Assembly: GCA_002305265.1 (NCBI GenBank)
Contig: DBQP01000010.1
Span: 62,001-126,000, forward strand
Reading direction: 5' to 3'
DNA length: 64,000 nucleotides
Source of the DNA: Prevotellaceae bacterium UBA1391
GTDB taxonomy: Bacteria; Bacteroidota; Bacteroidia; Bacteroidales; Bacteroidaceae
Of the stretch, positions 44,706-52,726 are shown piece by piece. The notes under the pieces are model-generated. The model saw only the letters and a program-made list of their open reading frames with translations. It ran no database searches and was not told where the DNA came from. The translations under genes were made by a program, and so were the position numbers. Every line of letters begins with the position of its first letter. Position 1 is the stretch's first letter.

Positions 44706-45707
44706 AAATGATGATCCGCAATCGTACCACCAAAATCTTGAGAACTCATGAAGGCTGACCGCATGGTCAGCCTTCATGGTTGTACTTTTCAATACGGCAT
44801 ATTCTGTAGGTGTTACATAAGCGTTCTCCTTTGAATGTGCCAAAGCCGGCAACAATATGTTTGTTTTAAGGTAGGCGTAATCTGCCAATATTGGGTAATC
44901 TCAATGCTGTATTTTCGATATTCATTTGCAAACTAACCAATTTGTATTTGCAAAATAGACACTATATTTTATTGTTTTTTAAAGACTTGCAAACCTTCTG
45001 ATAGCCTTGATATTTGCATTTCGGATTCTGCCCATTTGCATATAGGGCAATGTCCCCAACATCGTTCAGGCCGCCTTGCGGTATGTCCAGTGGTCAAAGT
45101 TCGTGCGGTGAGATGCCGCTGTCATGACCAGTCTGCCAAACAAGTCCTCCCCCAAAGTAGCAACGGTTGAACTTGTAGCAGAACTCGTCAAGGTATTCTT
45201 GCAGGAACTCCTGCTTTGCGCCATGATGAATGAGATGAGCTGAGAATGTTTGTGTCCCAAGTGTCACTGCAACACCGTTGCCAATATGCTCTTCTTTGTG
45301 GAAGTCAGCAGGTGCATGGCGATGAGCCAATACATAAAGGGTTATTTGGAACCGTGCATCACTGCAACGATCCGAAGGGCAGTCCTGTACTGATATTGCT
45401 TGCACGGATACTATTGCTTGCTTTCCAGCCATGCTACATCGTGACTGTCACAATACTGCCACAATGTTGGCACGTCACACCTTCCTTGTCCGGCATTTAC
45501 TTATAGACGCTGCGGTAAGTACCACGGTCGGGGAAATACTTGTTAAAATCAAAGGGCTTCATATACATTTATAAATGCAGTGCAAGGTCGTCGTTTTGAT
45601 TATGCTCACCAAATGTTTTTCAATTTATTCTTTGCTGACAGCAAAAAAATCGGAAAGTCTGACAGAACACCACAAATAATCGGTGGTACGATTTCGGATA
45701 ATTATTT
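44706..45707. mobile_element. Decayed IS1595-type insertion element
   Basis: Imperfect 26-bp inverted repeats (44706-44731 and 45682-45707, three mismatches, sharing the inner AATCGTACCACC) bound a strikingly AT-rich 1002-bp segment in a GC-rich genome. It carries a broken leftward transposase (45066-45562) and, near the left end, a perfect 14-bp-stem hairpin (44747-44778). No matching target duplication is visible in the 8 bp outside each end. The 44780-45060 part holds no gene. Confidence 0.8.
45066..45562 (-). pseudogene. IS1595 family transposase remnant
   Basis: Reverse-strand translation pieces match the Prevotella/Bacteroides IS1595 transposase but in shifting frames with stops. The start reads MKPFDFNKYFPDRGTYRSVY, then a stop, a zinc-ribbon CQHCGS, and another stop. 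After a frame change comes FMYWLIAMHLLTSTKKS, a stop and LGHKHSQLI. A second change gives FLQEYLDEFCYKFNRCYFG, and a third gives RLVMTAASHRTNFDHWTYR to the end. The central catalytic region between LGHKHSQLI and FLQEYL is missing. At about 500 bp it is roughly half normal length and cannot encode an active enzyme. Confidence 0.85.
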
Positions 45708-45716
45708 GATCTTTCC

Positions 45717-45826
45717 AAGCAGCAGCCGCTTAGTCCCGACGGAGCCAACATCAAATCCCAGCGGAGCCACCAGCAAGTCCCGGCGGAGCAGCTCTCACAA
45801 ACTGGCGGAGACGGCATTGTCTGCAA
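45717..45826. repeat. 22-bp tandem array beside the IS remnant
   Basis: The motif CGGAG recurs with 22-bp register at about 45739, 45761, 45783 and 45805, with ATCAAATCCC- or GCAAGTCCC-like tails. A related unit containing CGGAG and ACATCAAAT lies on the other side of the IS remnant at 44666-44687. The element seems to have landed inside the array. Confidence 0.85.
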
Positions 45827-45853
45827 CAGCAAAAGAAAACTACAAACCAAAAC

Positions 45854-45907
45854 GAAGGTCTTCGAAACACAACACGAAGGCCTTCGTGTGGCGTTGCGAA
45901 GGCCTTC
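45854..45907. repeat. GAAGGCCTTC triplet, 22-bp spacing (copy 5)
   Basis: Decamers start at 45854, 45876 and 45898; the first has T for C at position 6. The remaining sequence to 46145 is GC-rich and shows no convincing gene. Confidence 0.95.
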
Positions 45908-46145
45908 GCATTTTACTGACATCACGCACGACCCTCTCGCCAGCAAGCACCGCGGGGCGTGAAGCAAGCGCACGCGGGCGATGCGCTCCGCAGCCCACCC
46001 ATGCCGACGTAGAAGCTGCCGGAGAGATACGGCCCAGTCGCCGGCTGGCGCAGGATGCCTCTGCCGCCTTCGGCGCAGCCTGACCGAGCCCGCTGCAGGC
46101 CCATGCGTCGCCATCTACGCTCCATGGAAAGCGCCGACAAACAAA

Positions 46146-46177
46146 GCACCCCAAAAGTCGGAGGACCTTTGGGGTGC
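46146..46177 (-). terminator. Probable terminator of the Pro/Thr-linker lipoprotein gene
   Basis: A 10-bp stem (46146-46155 with 46168-46177) with a 12-nt loop; the reverse strand then reads TTTGTTTG. Confidence 0.65.
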
Positions 46178-46213
46178 GATGCGATGATGGAATGATGGGT
46201 AGCGCGGGGCGAA

Positions 46214-47659
46214 TTACGGACGCTCGTCGAAGGAGATGGTCTCATCCTTGTAGTAGGCGGAGGAAACCTGTCCGTGAACGTGGGTGGAGATGTCGCCCGT
46301 CTGCGGCCACTGCGATGTCTTCGTGCTGGGCAGCTGAACCGTCTTCAGCCAGTTCCAAATCTGCTCCGAAGTAACGTCCGGATTGACAAAGCTGTGGATT
46401 TCGAAGGTGATGCCATCGTCGAAGACGCCGCGGGCCAACTTCAGCGCTGCCTTGGCTTCGTCTGTCGTGCAGTCGATCAGGATGTCGATGCCGGCCTCAT
46501 TGTGCTGGATCTCTACGGGGAAGGAGAACTCCGTGCCTGCAAACTCAAACTTGGCGACATAGATCTCATTGTAGGTAAGCTCGCTGAGATATGTGTAGTC
46601 GCTGCCCGTACGGATGTCGAAGTCGTCGGCTACAGCCTGGCTGATGAAGGGGATGGGGAGGAAGACATGGACAGCCGCCGTGTCGCGCACGTGGATGGAT
46701 GTCTTGATCTCATTCCAGTCCTTGTGCTCCTGCTGGTGGATGTCGAACTCAACCTCGCCTGCCACCGTGACAGGAGTCGTCGGGTCGGGCGTCGGAGTCG
46801 GGTCGTCAGGAGTAGGCGTGGGCGTTGGATCATCGGGCGTGGGCGTCGGAGTCGGATCGTCGGGAGTCGGCGTCGGTTCATCCGGAGTGGGAACGACTGG
46901 CGTCTCACCGCGGCCAGGGAGAATCTTCACGATCCAGTCGTCGTAGATGCCGTCGGGGAGGATCTTGCCGTCATCCTTCGTCATCTTGTAGTCGATGCCC
47001 AGATAGTAGTTGCCGCTCCAGTAGAAGAGCTTCCAGTCGTCCACGTTGGTGTTGCCGTAGGAGTCGTGGGCGCGGGCGCTCTTGAAGCCTTCGGTCATGA
47101 GCGTCGCATTGTGCGTGGCGGCGTTGTTGTTCTGACCGCTGTTGAAATTGTTGACATGGATGAACTTGCTTGCCCAGCTATAGGGAACGCCATTGCCGTC
47201 GATCTCCCAGGACTTCCAAGCCCGATCTTCTTCAATCTCCAGCTTGTCCAGGTGGGAAGTACCATCGATGTCGTTGTGGGGTGCGTTGTTCCAGTCGACA
47301 TAGCTGTACTTGTTGTGTGCACCAACGACGTGCTGAACGAAATAATAGGTGTAGCCGGGCCATGCGACAGAGGCGCCCGTGTGGCTACGGACATAGGCGA
47401 GAATGCCGTCGGCTTCTTCCTGGGTGGGATAAGCGGGCATGATATCGTCGCCCCACATGTTGCCATTGACGTCAGCGGCACGCGAGGCAACCACCTCGGC
47501 ACTGCCGAAATAGAGGCTGACCTCAGAGGAGCGGGTTCCAAACTTCTGGACATTCGCCGTCAGAATGTTGGTATCTGGCGTATTGAGGTCGTCGCTGCTG
47601 CACGACACAAAGCCCAAGGTAAGCACTCCCAATGAGAGCAAACTCAAAACTTTTTTCAT
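46214..47659 (-). CDS. Two-domain lipoprotein with Pro/Thr/Asp repeat linker, unknown function
   Basis: This 481-residue protein has a signal peptide and lipobox (LGFVSC then SSDD). The N-terminal domain (about 25 to 245) is rich in Trp, Tyr and Asn (WPGYTYYFVQHVVGAHNKYS, DWKLFYWSGNYYLGIDYKM). A linker of 11-residue PTPTPDD-type repeats follows (about 255 to 292). The C-terminal domain (about 295 to 481) contains VEFDIHQQEHKDWNEIKTSI and SSAYYKDETISFDERP. I do not recognise either domain. The linker suggests a surface-exposed lipoprotein with a reaching module. It has a long leader from the promoter at 47796. Confidence 0.75.
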   Translation of the reverse strand: MKKVLSLLSLGVLTLGFVSCSSDDLNTPDTNILTANVQKFGTRSSEVSLYFGSAEVVASRAADVNGNMWGDDIMPAYPTQEEADGILAYVRSHTGASVAWPGYTYYFVQHVVGAHNKYSYVDWNNAPHNDIDGTSHLDKLEIEEDRAWKSWEIDGNGVPYSWASKFIHVNNFNSGQNNNAATHNATLMTEGFKSARAHDSYGNTNVDDWKLFYWSGNYYLGIDYKMTKDDGKILPDGIYDDWIVKILPGRGETPVVPTPDEPTPTPDDPTPTPTPDDPTPTPTPDDPTPTPDPTTPVTVAGEVEFDIHQQEHKDWNEIKTSIHVRDTAAVHVFLPIPFISQAVADDFDIRTGSDYTYLSELTYNEIYVAKFEFAGTEFSFPVEIQHNEAGIDILIDCTTDEAKAALKLARGVFDDGITFEIHSFVNPDVTSEQIWNWLKTVQLPSTKTSQWPQTGDISTHVHGQVSSAYYKDETISFDERP

Positions 47660-47795
47660 AACTTCAAATCTTTAAATTTTCAAATCTAAATGCAACTCTT
47701 AGCCCTTTTCTCTATTGATGGCAACCGGTTCTTGGAGAGGTCTCAACCGACGTTGAACAACCAACGCTGAGGCAGGGGGACTGCAATTTCGGGGG

Positions 47796-47803
47796 CAAAT
47801 ATA
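47796..47803 (-). promoter_or_regulatory. Promoter box of the linker lipoprotein gene
   Basis: TATATTTG on the reverse strand, giving a leader of about 130 nt. A second box, TAGATTTG at 47681-47688, lies only 22 bp from the ATG and could be an alternative. The stretch 47804-48120 contains no gene that I can support. Confidence 0.65.
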
Positions 47804-48172
47804 CGGAAAAACCGTGGAACGACAAAGACATTTTAAAGTTTTCTAACAACAAATGTGAACTGCAGGGGAAAACAATGAAAGCAAAGGGCACACGCCAAGG
47901 CTCGATGTGCAAAAGCGGACGGCGACAGCGGGGAAGGTCATGCGGGCAAGCACAGGAAGCGAAGGCAGAGAGCTGAGCATGAGATTTACTCGGTCGTGAA
48001 GGCGATGCACAAATCCGGCAGGGAGAGCACGACCGGAAAGAAGGCTCGGAATGCGTGTGCGATAACACCCGAAAAGCCAGACAAACCGGCATCGACGCCA
48101 TCCAAAATCAACTTTCCTTCGCTTCACGTCTTAAAAAATAAACAAAACACGTTGCTATTCAAAATAAATCTT

Positions 48173-48180
48173 TAACTTTG
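48173..48180 (+). promoter_or_regulatory. Promoter of the exopolysaccharide-type locus
   Basis: TAACTTTG with TTG at 48152-48154 as a -33 candidate (18-bp spacer), in an AT-rich patch, 104 bp upstream of the first histidine kinase. Confidence 0.72.
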
Positions 48181-48219
48181 CACGCGGAAATTTGTTTTTG
48201 ATGTAAACATTTTGATGTA

Positions 48220-48237
48220 GGCGTCTGGAGAGACGCC
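48220..48237 (+). promoter_or_regulatory. 5'-leader hairpin with GGAG loop
   Basis: A perfect 7-bp stem GGCGTCT/AGACGCC presents GGAG as a 4-nt loop, about 46 nt upstream of the ATG in the leader of the first kinase gene. Confidence 0.6.
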
Positions 48238-48283
48238 GATGTATAGATAGAGACACCGAAGTAATAATTAAAAAAGAAAACAG

Positions 48284-49801
48284 ATGACATCAGGTAATCC
48301 TATTTCCGATAATCTGTTAATGCAGCAGGAAAACATCACAGATGTACTGAAGGCTGCAGAAATGGGAGTATGGAGCATCATCTATAGAGATGGATATGCC
48401 CCCCAGTTGAAAATTTCCGGACACATGATCAATTTGCTGGGCATAGAGAATCGGCCCGCCATGACGGCAGAGGATCTTTACCAGTGGTGGTATGAACGAA
48501 TTTATTTAGGAGATCTATACATCGTTCAGAACAGCCTGAACAAACTGGGCTCTGGCGAGCGCGTGGAATCCATCTACCGCTGGATTCACCCCACGCAGGG
48601 CGTCAGGACGGCCAGAGCCGGAGGAATCGGTGGCAAGAACATCGACGGCGCTGTCGTCATCAAGGGATATTATTTCGACGTTACCGAACGTATTGAGAAG
48701 CAAAGACAGGATGCCTTCGTGGCCGATGCCTTTGCCAGAACATATTCATGCCTGCTCTACATGGACTTGGACAAGAACAGGTATATCACTTACCCGAGTC
48801 CAAGCCCCAACGTCTTGCGGTTCCTGCCAGAGAGAGGACGCATTACCGAAGCCAACCGAATCATTGCAGAAAAACTCTGTGCCAAGCACGAGTATGAGAC
48901 CGTTCGCAACTTCATGGAAATCACCACGATCAACGAACGGCTGAAAGAGCATAAATCCATTTCCATCACCGTCCAGGGTGCATACGTGAAGTGGGTTCGC
49001 CTCACACTCATCGTGAGCGACCGCAACAGCGACGGCACCATCTTCCACATGGTGGGCGCCATCAAAGACGTCTCAGACCAGATCGACCGCGAGTTGAAGC
49101 TGGTGAAGGAACTGAAGGAAAACATCGAGGCCAACCAGTCGAAGACCAAGATGCTCCAGAACATGACCCACGAGATCCGAACGCCGCTCAATGCCATCTT
49201 TGGATTTGCGCAGCTGCTGAGCATGCCGGGCATGGAACTGTCCGACGAGCAGAAGCAGGAATATTTCCAGACCATCAACAACAGCTTCAACATCCTGTCG
49301 ATGCTCATCGAGGACGTCATGGACATCACGGATGCTGAAAACGGCAACTACATCATCCACAAGAACGACGTCGCCGTGAACAAGGCCTGCCGAACCGTCA
49401 CGCAGATGGCAGAGATGAAGGTTCCGGGCACCGTGACACTCTACTTCACCTCGGAAGTGGATGACAACTACACGACCAACACCGACGAACGACGCCTCCA
49501 GCAGGTGCTCCTGAACTTCCTGACTAACGCCTGCAAGCATACTTGCCAAGGAGAAATCCGCTTGCACGTGTCGACCACGGAGAACCCCGGCCATCTCACC
49601 TTCTCGGTGACGGATACCGGAACGGGCGTGCCCGCGGATCTGGCTGAAGACATCTTCAAACGATACAAGAAGGCGCACTACAACATCCAGGGCTCAGGCA
49701 TTGGCCTGCACATCTGCAGCATCATCGCCGAGAAACTGGGAGCGGACATCAAGCTCGACCGCAGCTACACGAATGGCGCACGCTTCCTGCTCATCCTTTG
49801 A
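48284..49801 (+). CDS. PAS-domain sensor histidine kinase
   Basis: This 505-residue protein has no membrane helix, so it is likely cytoplasmic. Two PAS-like domains (about 15-135 and 145-275, the first ending GYYFDVTERIEKQ) are followed by a HisKA helix pair with NMTHEIRTPLNAIFGF (His near residue 296). The HATPase domain has QVLLNFLTNACKH (N box), VTDTGTGVP (G1), FKRYKKA (F box) and GSGIGLHIC (G2). All kinase boxes are intact. It is the first gene of the locus and the likely active kinase for the degenerate kinase or receiver downstream. Confidence 0.92.
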   Translation: MTSGNPISDNLLMQQENITDVLKAAEMGVWSIIYRDGYAPQLKISGHMINLLGIENRPAMTAEDLYQWWYERIYLGDLYIVQNSLNKLGSGERVESIYRWIHPTQGVRTARAGGIGGKNIDGAVVIKGYYFDVTERIEKQRQDAFVADAFARTYSCLLYMDLDKNRYITYPSPSPNVLRFLPERGRITEANRIIAEKLCAKHEYETVRNFMEITTINERLKEHKSISITVQGAYVKWVRLTLIVSDRNSDGTIFHMVGAIKDVSDQIDRELKLVKELKENIEANQSKTKMLQNMTHEIRTPLNAIFGFAQLLSMPGMELSDEQKQEYFQTINNSFNILSMLIEDVMDITDAENGNYIIHKNDVAVNKACRTVTQMAEMKVPGTVTLYFTSEVDDNYTTNTDERRLQQVLLNFLTNACKHTCQGEIRLHVSTTENPGHLTFSVTDTGTGVPADLAEDIFKRYKKAHYNIQGSGIGLHICSIIAEKLGADIKLDRSYTNGARFLLIL

Positions 49802-49962
49802 GTGAGCAACAATCACCTAATGAGAAAATAAAATTTAAAACGAACACCAAGTCAGAAAACAAGATAAACAAGGCTCTGAATCCGTGGATGTTTTGAACGC
49901 GTGTTTCTGAGCCTGCACAAACACAGGTTGATTCTCTCTGCTTATAACACGAAGAAGACAGA

Positions 49963-51309
49963 ATGATTAATCATCTATACTGGATAACAGCAGCATGTTT
50001 TGCCATCGTCATGCTGATTATCATGATCCACGAATGGAGAAGATACAAGACGATGAACCAATTGGACCGATCATTTTTCTTAATGATCAGCCTGACTCTG
50101 CTCAATTGTCTGCCGGAAATAGTGACTGGACTATGCTACAGCCAAGTCATCAGCAATGAGGCCGTGCTGGCAGGAGCATCCCAGGTGGCAAGGGTGCTGA
50201 GTCTTGCCAACTTCTTCTTCTGGCTGTACTTCACCCTGCAGTACGTCAAGTTCAAGGAACCGTATTTCACCATCCTGCTGGTGCTCGACGGATTGTTCGT
50301 GCTGACAGGCGTCATCTTAGTCTCCATGCGGGTGTTCAATCCCCCGCTCTTCGAAAGCATTGACGGACTCTCCCTGGTGGACACCTTCCGAGAATCAACG
50401 GTCCTCTTTCAGGACACCCTCTACATATTGCTGGCCTGCTACGCGGTCATCAAGGTCATTCAGCACCGTAAGCCTCGCAACAGGCACAACCCAAGACGCT
50501 GGGCCGTCTGTATTGCCTCACTGGTGGCTTTGATCTTCAGTCCGCTGCAAATGATGTTTCCAGGTGCACCCTTTACCAGCATCAGTCTCGCGACGTCGGC
50601 CCTGACACTCTATATCTACGTCGTGTCGTACGAGCGCGAGGAACTGCAGCAAAGCAAGGAACTTTTCCTCAAGAACATGAGCCACGAGATCCGAACGACG
50701 CTCAACTCCGTATACGGATTCTCCCAGCTGCTCTGCCTGCCAGAGGGCACTTGGACCGACGAGGAGCGCAACTCCTACGCCATGCATATCCAGAACAGCT
50801 ACAACATGCTGGACATGCTGCTCAACGACTTGATGGTGTCGACAAGATACGACACCCATCAGTACAGTGTGAATATAGCGAGCGTGGATGTGACCTCTGT
50901 GGTCAGAGACGCCGTCGAGGCCGTCAACGTTTGCAAGCCTGCGAGCGTGGAAGTGAGCCTCTCCTCCCAGCTACCCGATGGATTCACCATCCAGAGCGAC
51001 GGCCGAAGAATACGACAGATCGTGCAGAACCTGCTCACCAACTCCTGCCAGTTCATCAGCACCGGCAAGATTCTCATGGATCTGCGGCAGAACAACCACA
51101 TCGTGGAGATTTCGGTTGCAGCCAGCATTCCTTACACGCAGGGCCATACCTATTATACTTCCATCGTCAAGAGTCTCAGCGACCACAGACATGGATTGGG
51201 CATGCGACTGCGCATCAGCCAGAAGATGGCCAAGCTCCTCGACGGACGCGTCTACAGAGACATCCAATACACGGATGGCATCAAATATATGTTTGAACTG
51301 AACGCCTGA
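49963..51309 (+). CDS. Membrane histidine kinase with degenerate ATPase domain
   Basis: This 448-residue protein has about seven N-terminal helices (residues 5 to 225) and then a cytoplasmic kinase core. The H box is kept but altered: NMSHEIRTTLNSVYGF, with Thr replacing the usual Pro after RT. An N-box-like QIVQNLLTNSCQF is present. The G1 box (DxGxG) is absent, its place read as VAASIPYTQGHTYY, and only a weak G2-like GLGMRLRI remains. It probably does not bind ATP normally and may act as a sensor or scaffold, perhaps phosphorylated in trans by its neighbour. Confidence 0.85.
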   Translation: MINHLYWITAACFAIVMLIIMIHEWRRYKTMNQLDRSFFLMISLTLLNCLPEIVTGLCYSQVISNEAVLAGASQVARVLSLANFFFWLYFTLQYVKFKEPYFTILLVLDGLFVLTGVILVSMRVFNPPLFESIDGLSLVDTFRESTVLFQDTLYILLACYAVIKVIQHRKPRNRHNPRRWAVCIASLVALIFSPLQMMFPGAPFTSISLATSALTLYIYVVSYEREELQQSKELFLKNMSHEIRTTLNSVYGFSQLLCLPEGTWTDEERNSYAMHIQNSYNMLDMLLNDLMVSTRYDTHQYSVNIASVDVTSVVRDAVEAVNVCKPASVEVSLSSQLPDGFTIQSDGRRIRQIVQNLLTNSCQFISTGKILMDLRQNNHIVEISVAASIPYTQGHTYYTSIVKSLSDHRHGLGMRLRISQKMAKLLDGRVYRDIQYTDGIKYMFELNA

Positions 51310-51506
51310 CCAGAGGCGACAAACAAGAAACGCTGCTCTTCGGAATTGATGTGGGCGCGGAAACGAAAGAAATGAAGCGCACCTAATTGACGGAATGAAG
51401 ATTTGCTACGTTGAAAAAGACGCGATGAAAACGCGAGAATAGACAAGGCGCAGAGCTGATGCCCCGTCTCTGCGCCCCATGTACAATTTTGTAAATCAGA
51501 AGTATC

Positions 51507-52724
51507 ATGATATGGACAAAAGGCATAGAATATCCATCCGGGAGAGGTGTGGATTTCTACGATTTTGAAGTCATAGGATACTACACACGGAAGTTCCTGC
51601 TTCATTACTCGGATTATCCATGGAACGTCACCCTTCTATATGGACTGATATTGGCATGCATCATCACGATTGGCATTCTATTTATTTTATTCCTAAGAAA
51701 GATCCATCTGAACAACCGCGTGAAAAGGGAATACAACTCTGCTCACAACGACTTGTACAACGGCTTTTATCAGATATTGGTCTCTGCTGAAAAACCGAGC
51801 ATGGAGAGCCTCGAAGCGGCGTGTGGGGTGACTAAAGAAAAGATTCACTCCTACAAAGCCGAGACGCTGTCTCGGCTTATTTCGGAAATATGTATGGACC
51901 TCAGCCGAGAGCTCGGCGATATTCCCAATGCAGACACGCTCTGCTTGCTCACCGGTGTAAAAGCATATTACGAGAAAAACCTCGCCACGGTCAAGGATGT
52001 ATTGTTGACGCTACAGAATCTCGCCAACATGCACATCCCCGTCAACGAAGGACTGTTGGCGATGTACATCAACCATTATGACGACAACATCCGCCACATG
52101 GCGCGCATCTGCCACGTCATATCCTCCAATGCCGAACCCTACCGGTACTTCATGGAAGAGTTCAACGACAAGCTGGGATTGTGGCGAATCATGATGCTCC
52201 ACCGACTGTTCGCCTGGGCCAAGACCAACGAGCGCCAGATGCCGCAGTTCCTGGTGATGGCACAGAAAGTGCAGGACGAGGACTCCGTGGCCTTCCTCAT
52301 TCAAGAAACGGCCTATTGGGGCAGCGAGAAAGAAAAAGCCACGCTGCATGAATGGTTTTTGTCGCCTAACTACAAATACCGCTCTGCGGCACTCCTTGCC
52401 GTGTCCATCCTGCGTGATACCGAGCAGGAAGAAGCAGCCATCGAATCCTATGAGCAGCAGCCGGAACATATCCGGCAGGAGGTGCTGAAAGCCATCTATG
52501 CCATCAATTCCGGCAAACACACAGACTTCTTTGTGCAGGCTTACCGCACATCCACGTCGAAATACACGCGCGAAGTTGCCCTCACTTGCCTTTACACCTA
52601 CGGACATGACGGCAGACGCACGTTCGAATTGCTGAGAGATACATACATCAAGTCCAACACAGACCGAACGCTGATGGATCAGATCGATTCGTTGGGAGTT
52701 TTGAATCAAATGAGAACACTATAG
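51507..52724 (+). CDS. Membrane-anchored helical-repeat protein of the polysaccharide locus
   Basis: This 405-residue protein has one clear membrane helix (NVTLLYGLILACIITIGILF region, about residue 40 to 62) and a large cytoplasmic helical part with HEAT-like pairs, for example residues 210 to 400 (DNIRHMARICHVISS, YKYRSAALLAVSILRDTEQE, EVALTCLYTYGHDG). No catalytic motif is seen. It ends 2 bp before the GT2 start, so the two are translationally close. HEAT-type partners often accompany GT2 synthases in bacteroidete polysaccharide loci, suggesting a scaffold or regulatory subunit. Confidence 0.7.
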   Translation: MIWTKGIEYPSGRGVDFYDFEVIGYYTRKFLLHYSDYPWNVTLLYGLILACIITIGILFILFLRKIHLNNRVKREYNSAHNDLYNGFYQILVSAEKPSMESLEAACGVTKEKIHSYKAETLSRLISEICMDLSRELGDIPNADTLCLLTGVKAYYEKNLATVKDVLLTLQNLANMHIPVNEGLLAMYINHYDDNIRHMARICHVISSNAEPYRYFMEEFNDKLGLWRIMMLHRLFAWAKTNERQMPQFLVMAQKVQDEDSVAFLIQETAYWGSEKEKATLHEWFLSPNYKYRSAALLAVSILRDTEQEEAAIESYEQQPEHIRQEVLKAIYAINSGKHTDFFVQAYRTSTSKYTREVALTCLYTYGHDGRRTFELLRDTYIKSNTDRTLMDQIDSLGVLNQMRTL

Positions 52725-52726
52725 CC

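Noticed and set aside
44589..44888. Reverse 99-codon ORF at the left end of the IS remnant
   Set aside because: It spans the inverted repeat and hairpin and matches no transposase segment.
44698..45715. Target-site duplication flanking the IS remnant
   Set aside because: The 8 bp outside each inverted repeat do not match, so no duplication can be claimed.
47712..48127. Reverse ORFs of about 100 codons upstream of the kinase gene
   Set aside because: They cover the promoter region of the linker lipoprotein gene and show no coding character or homology.
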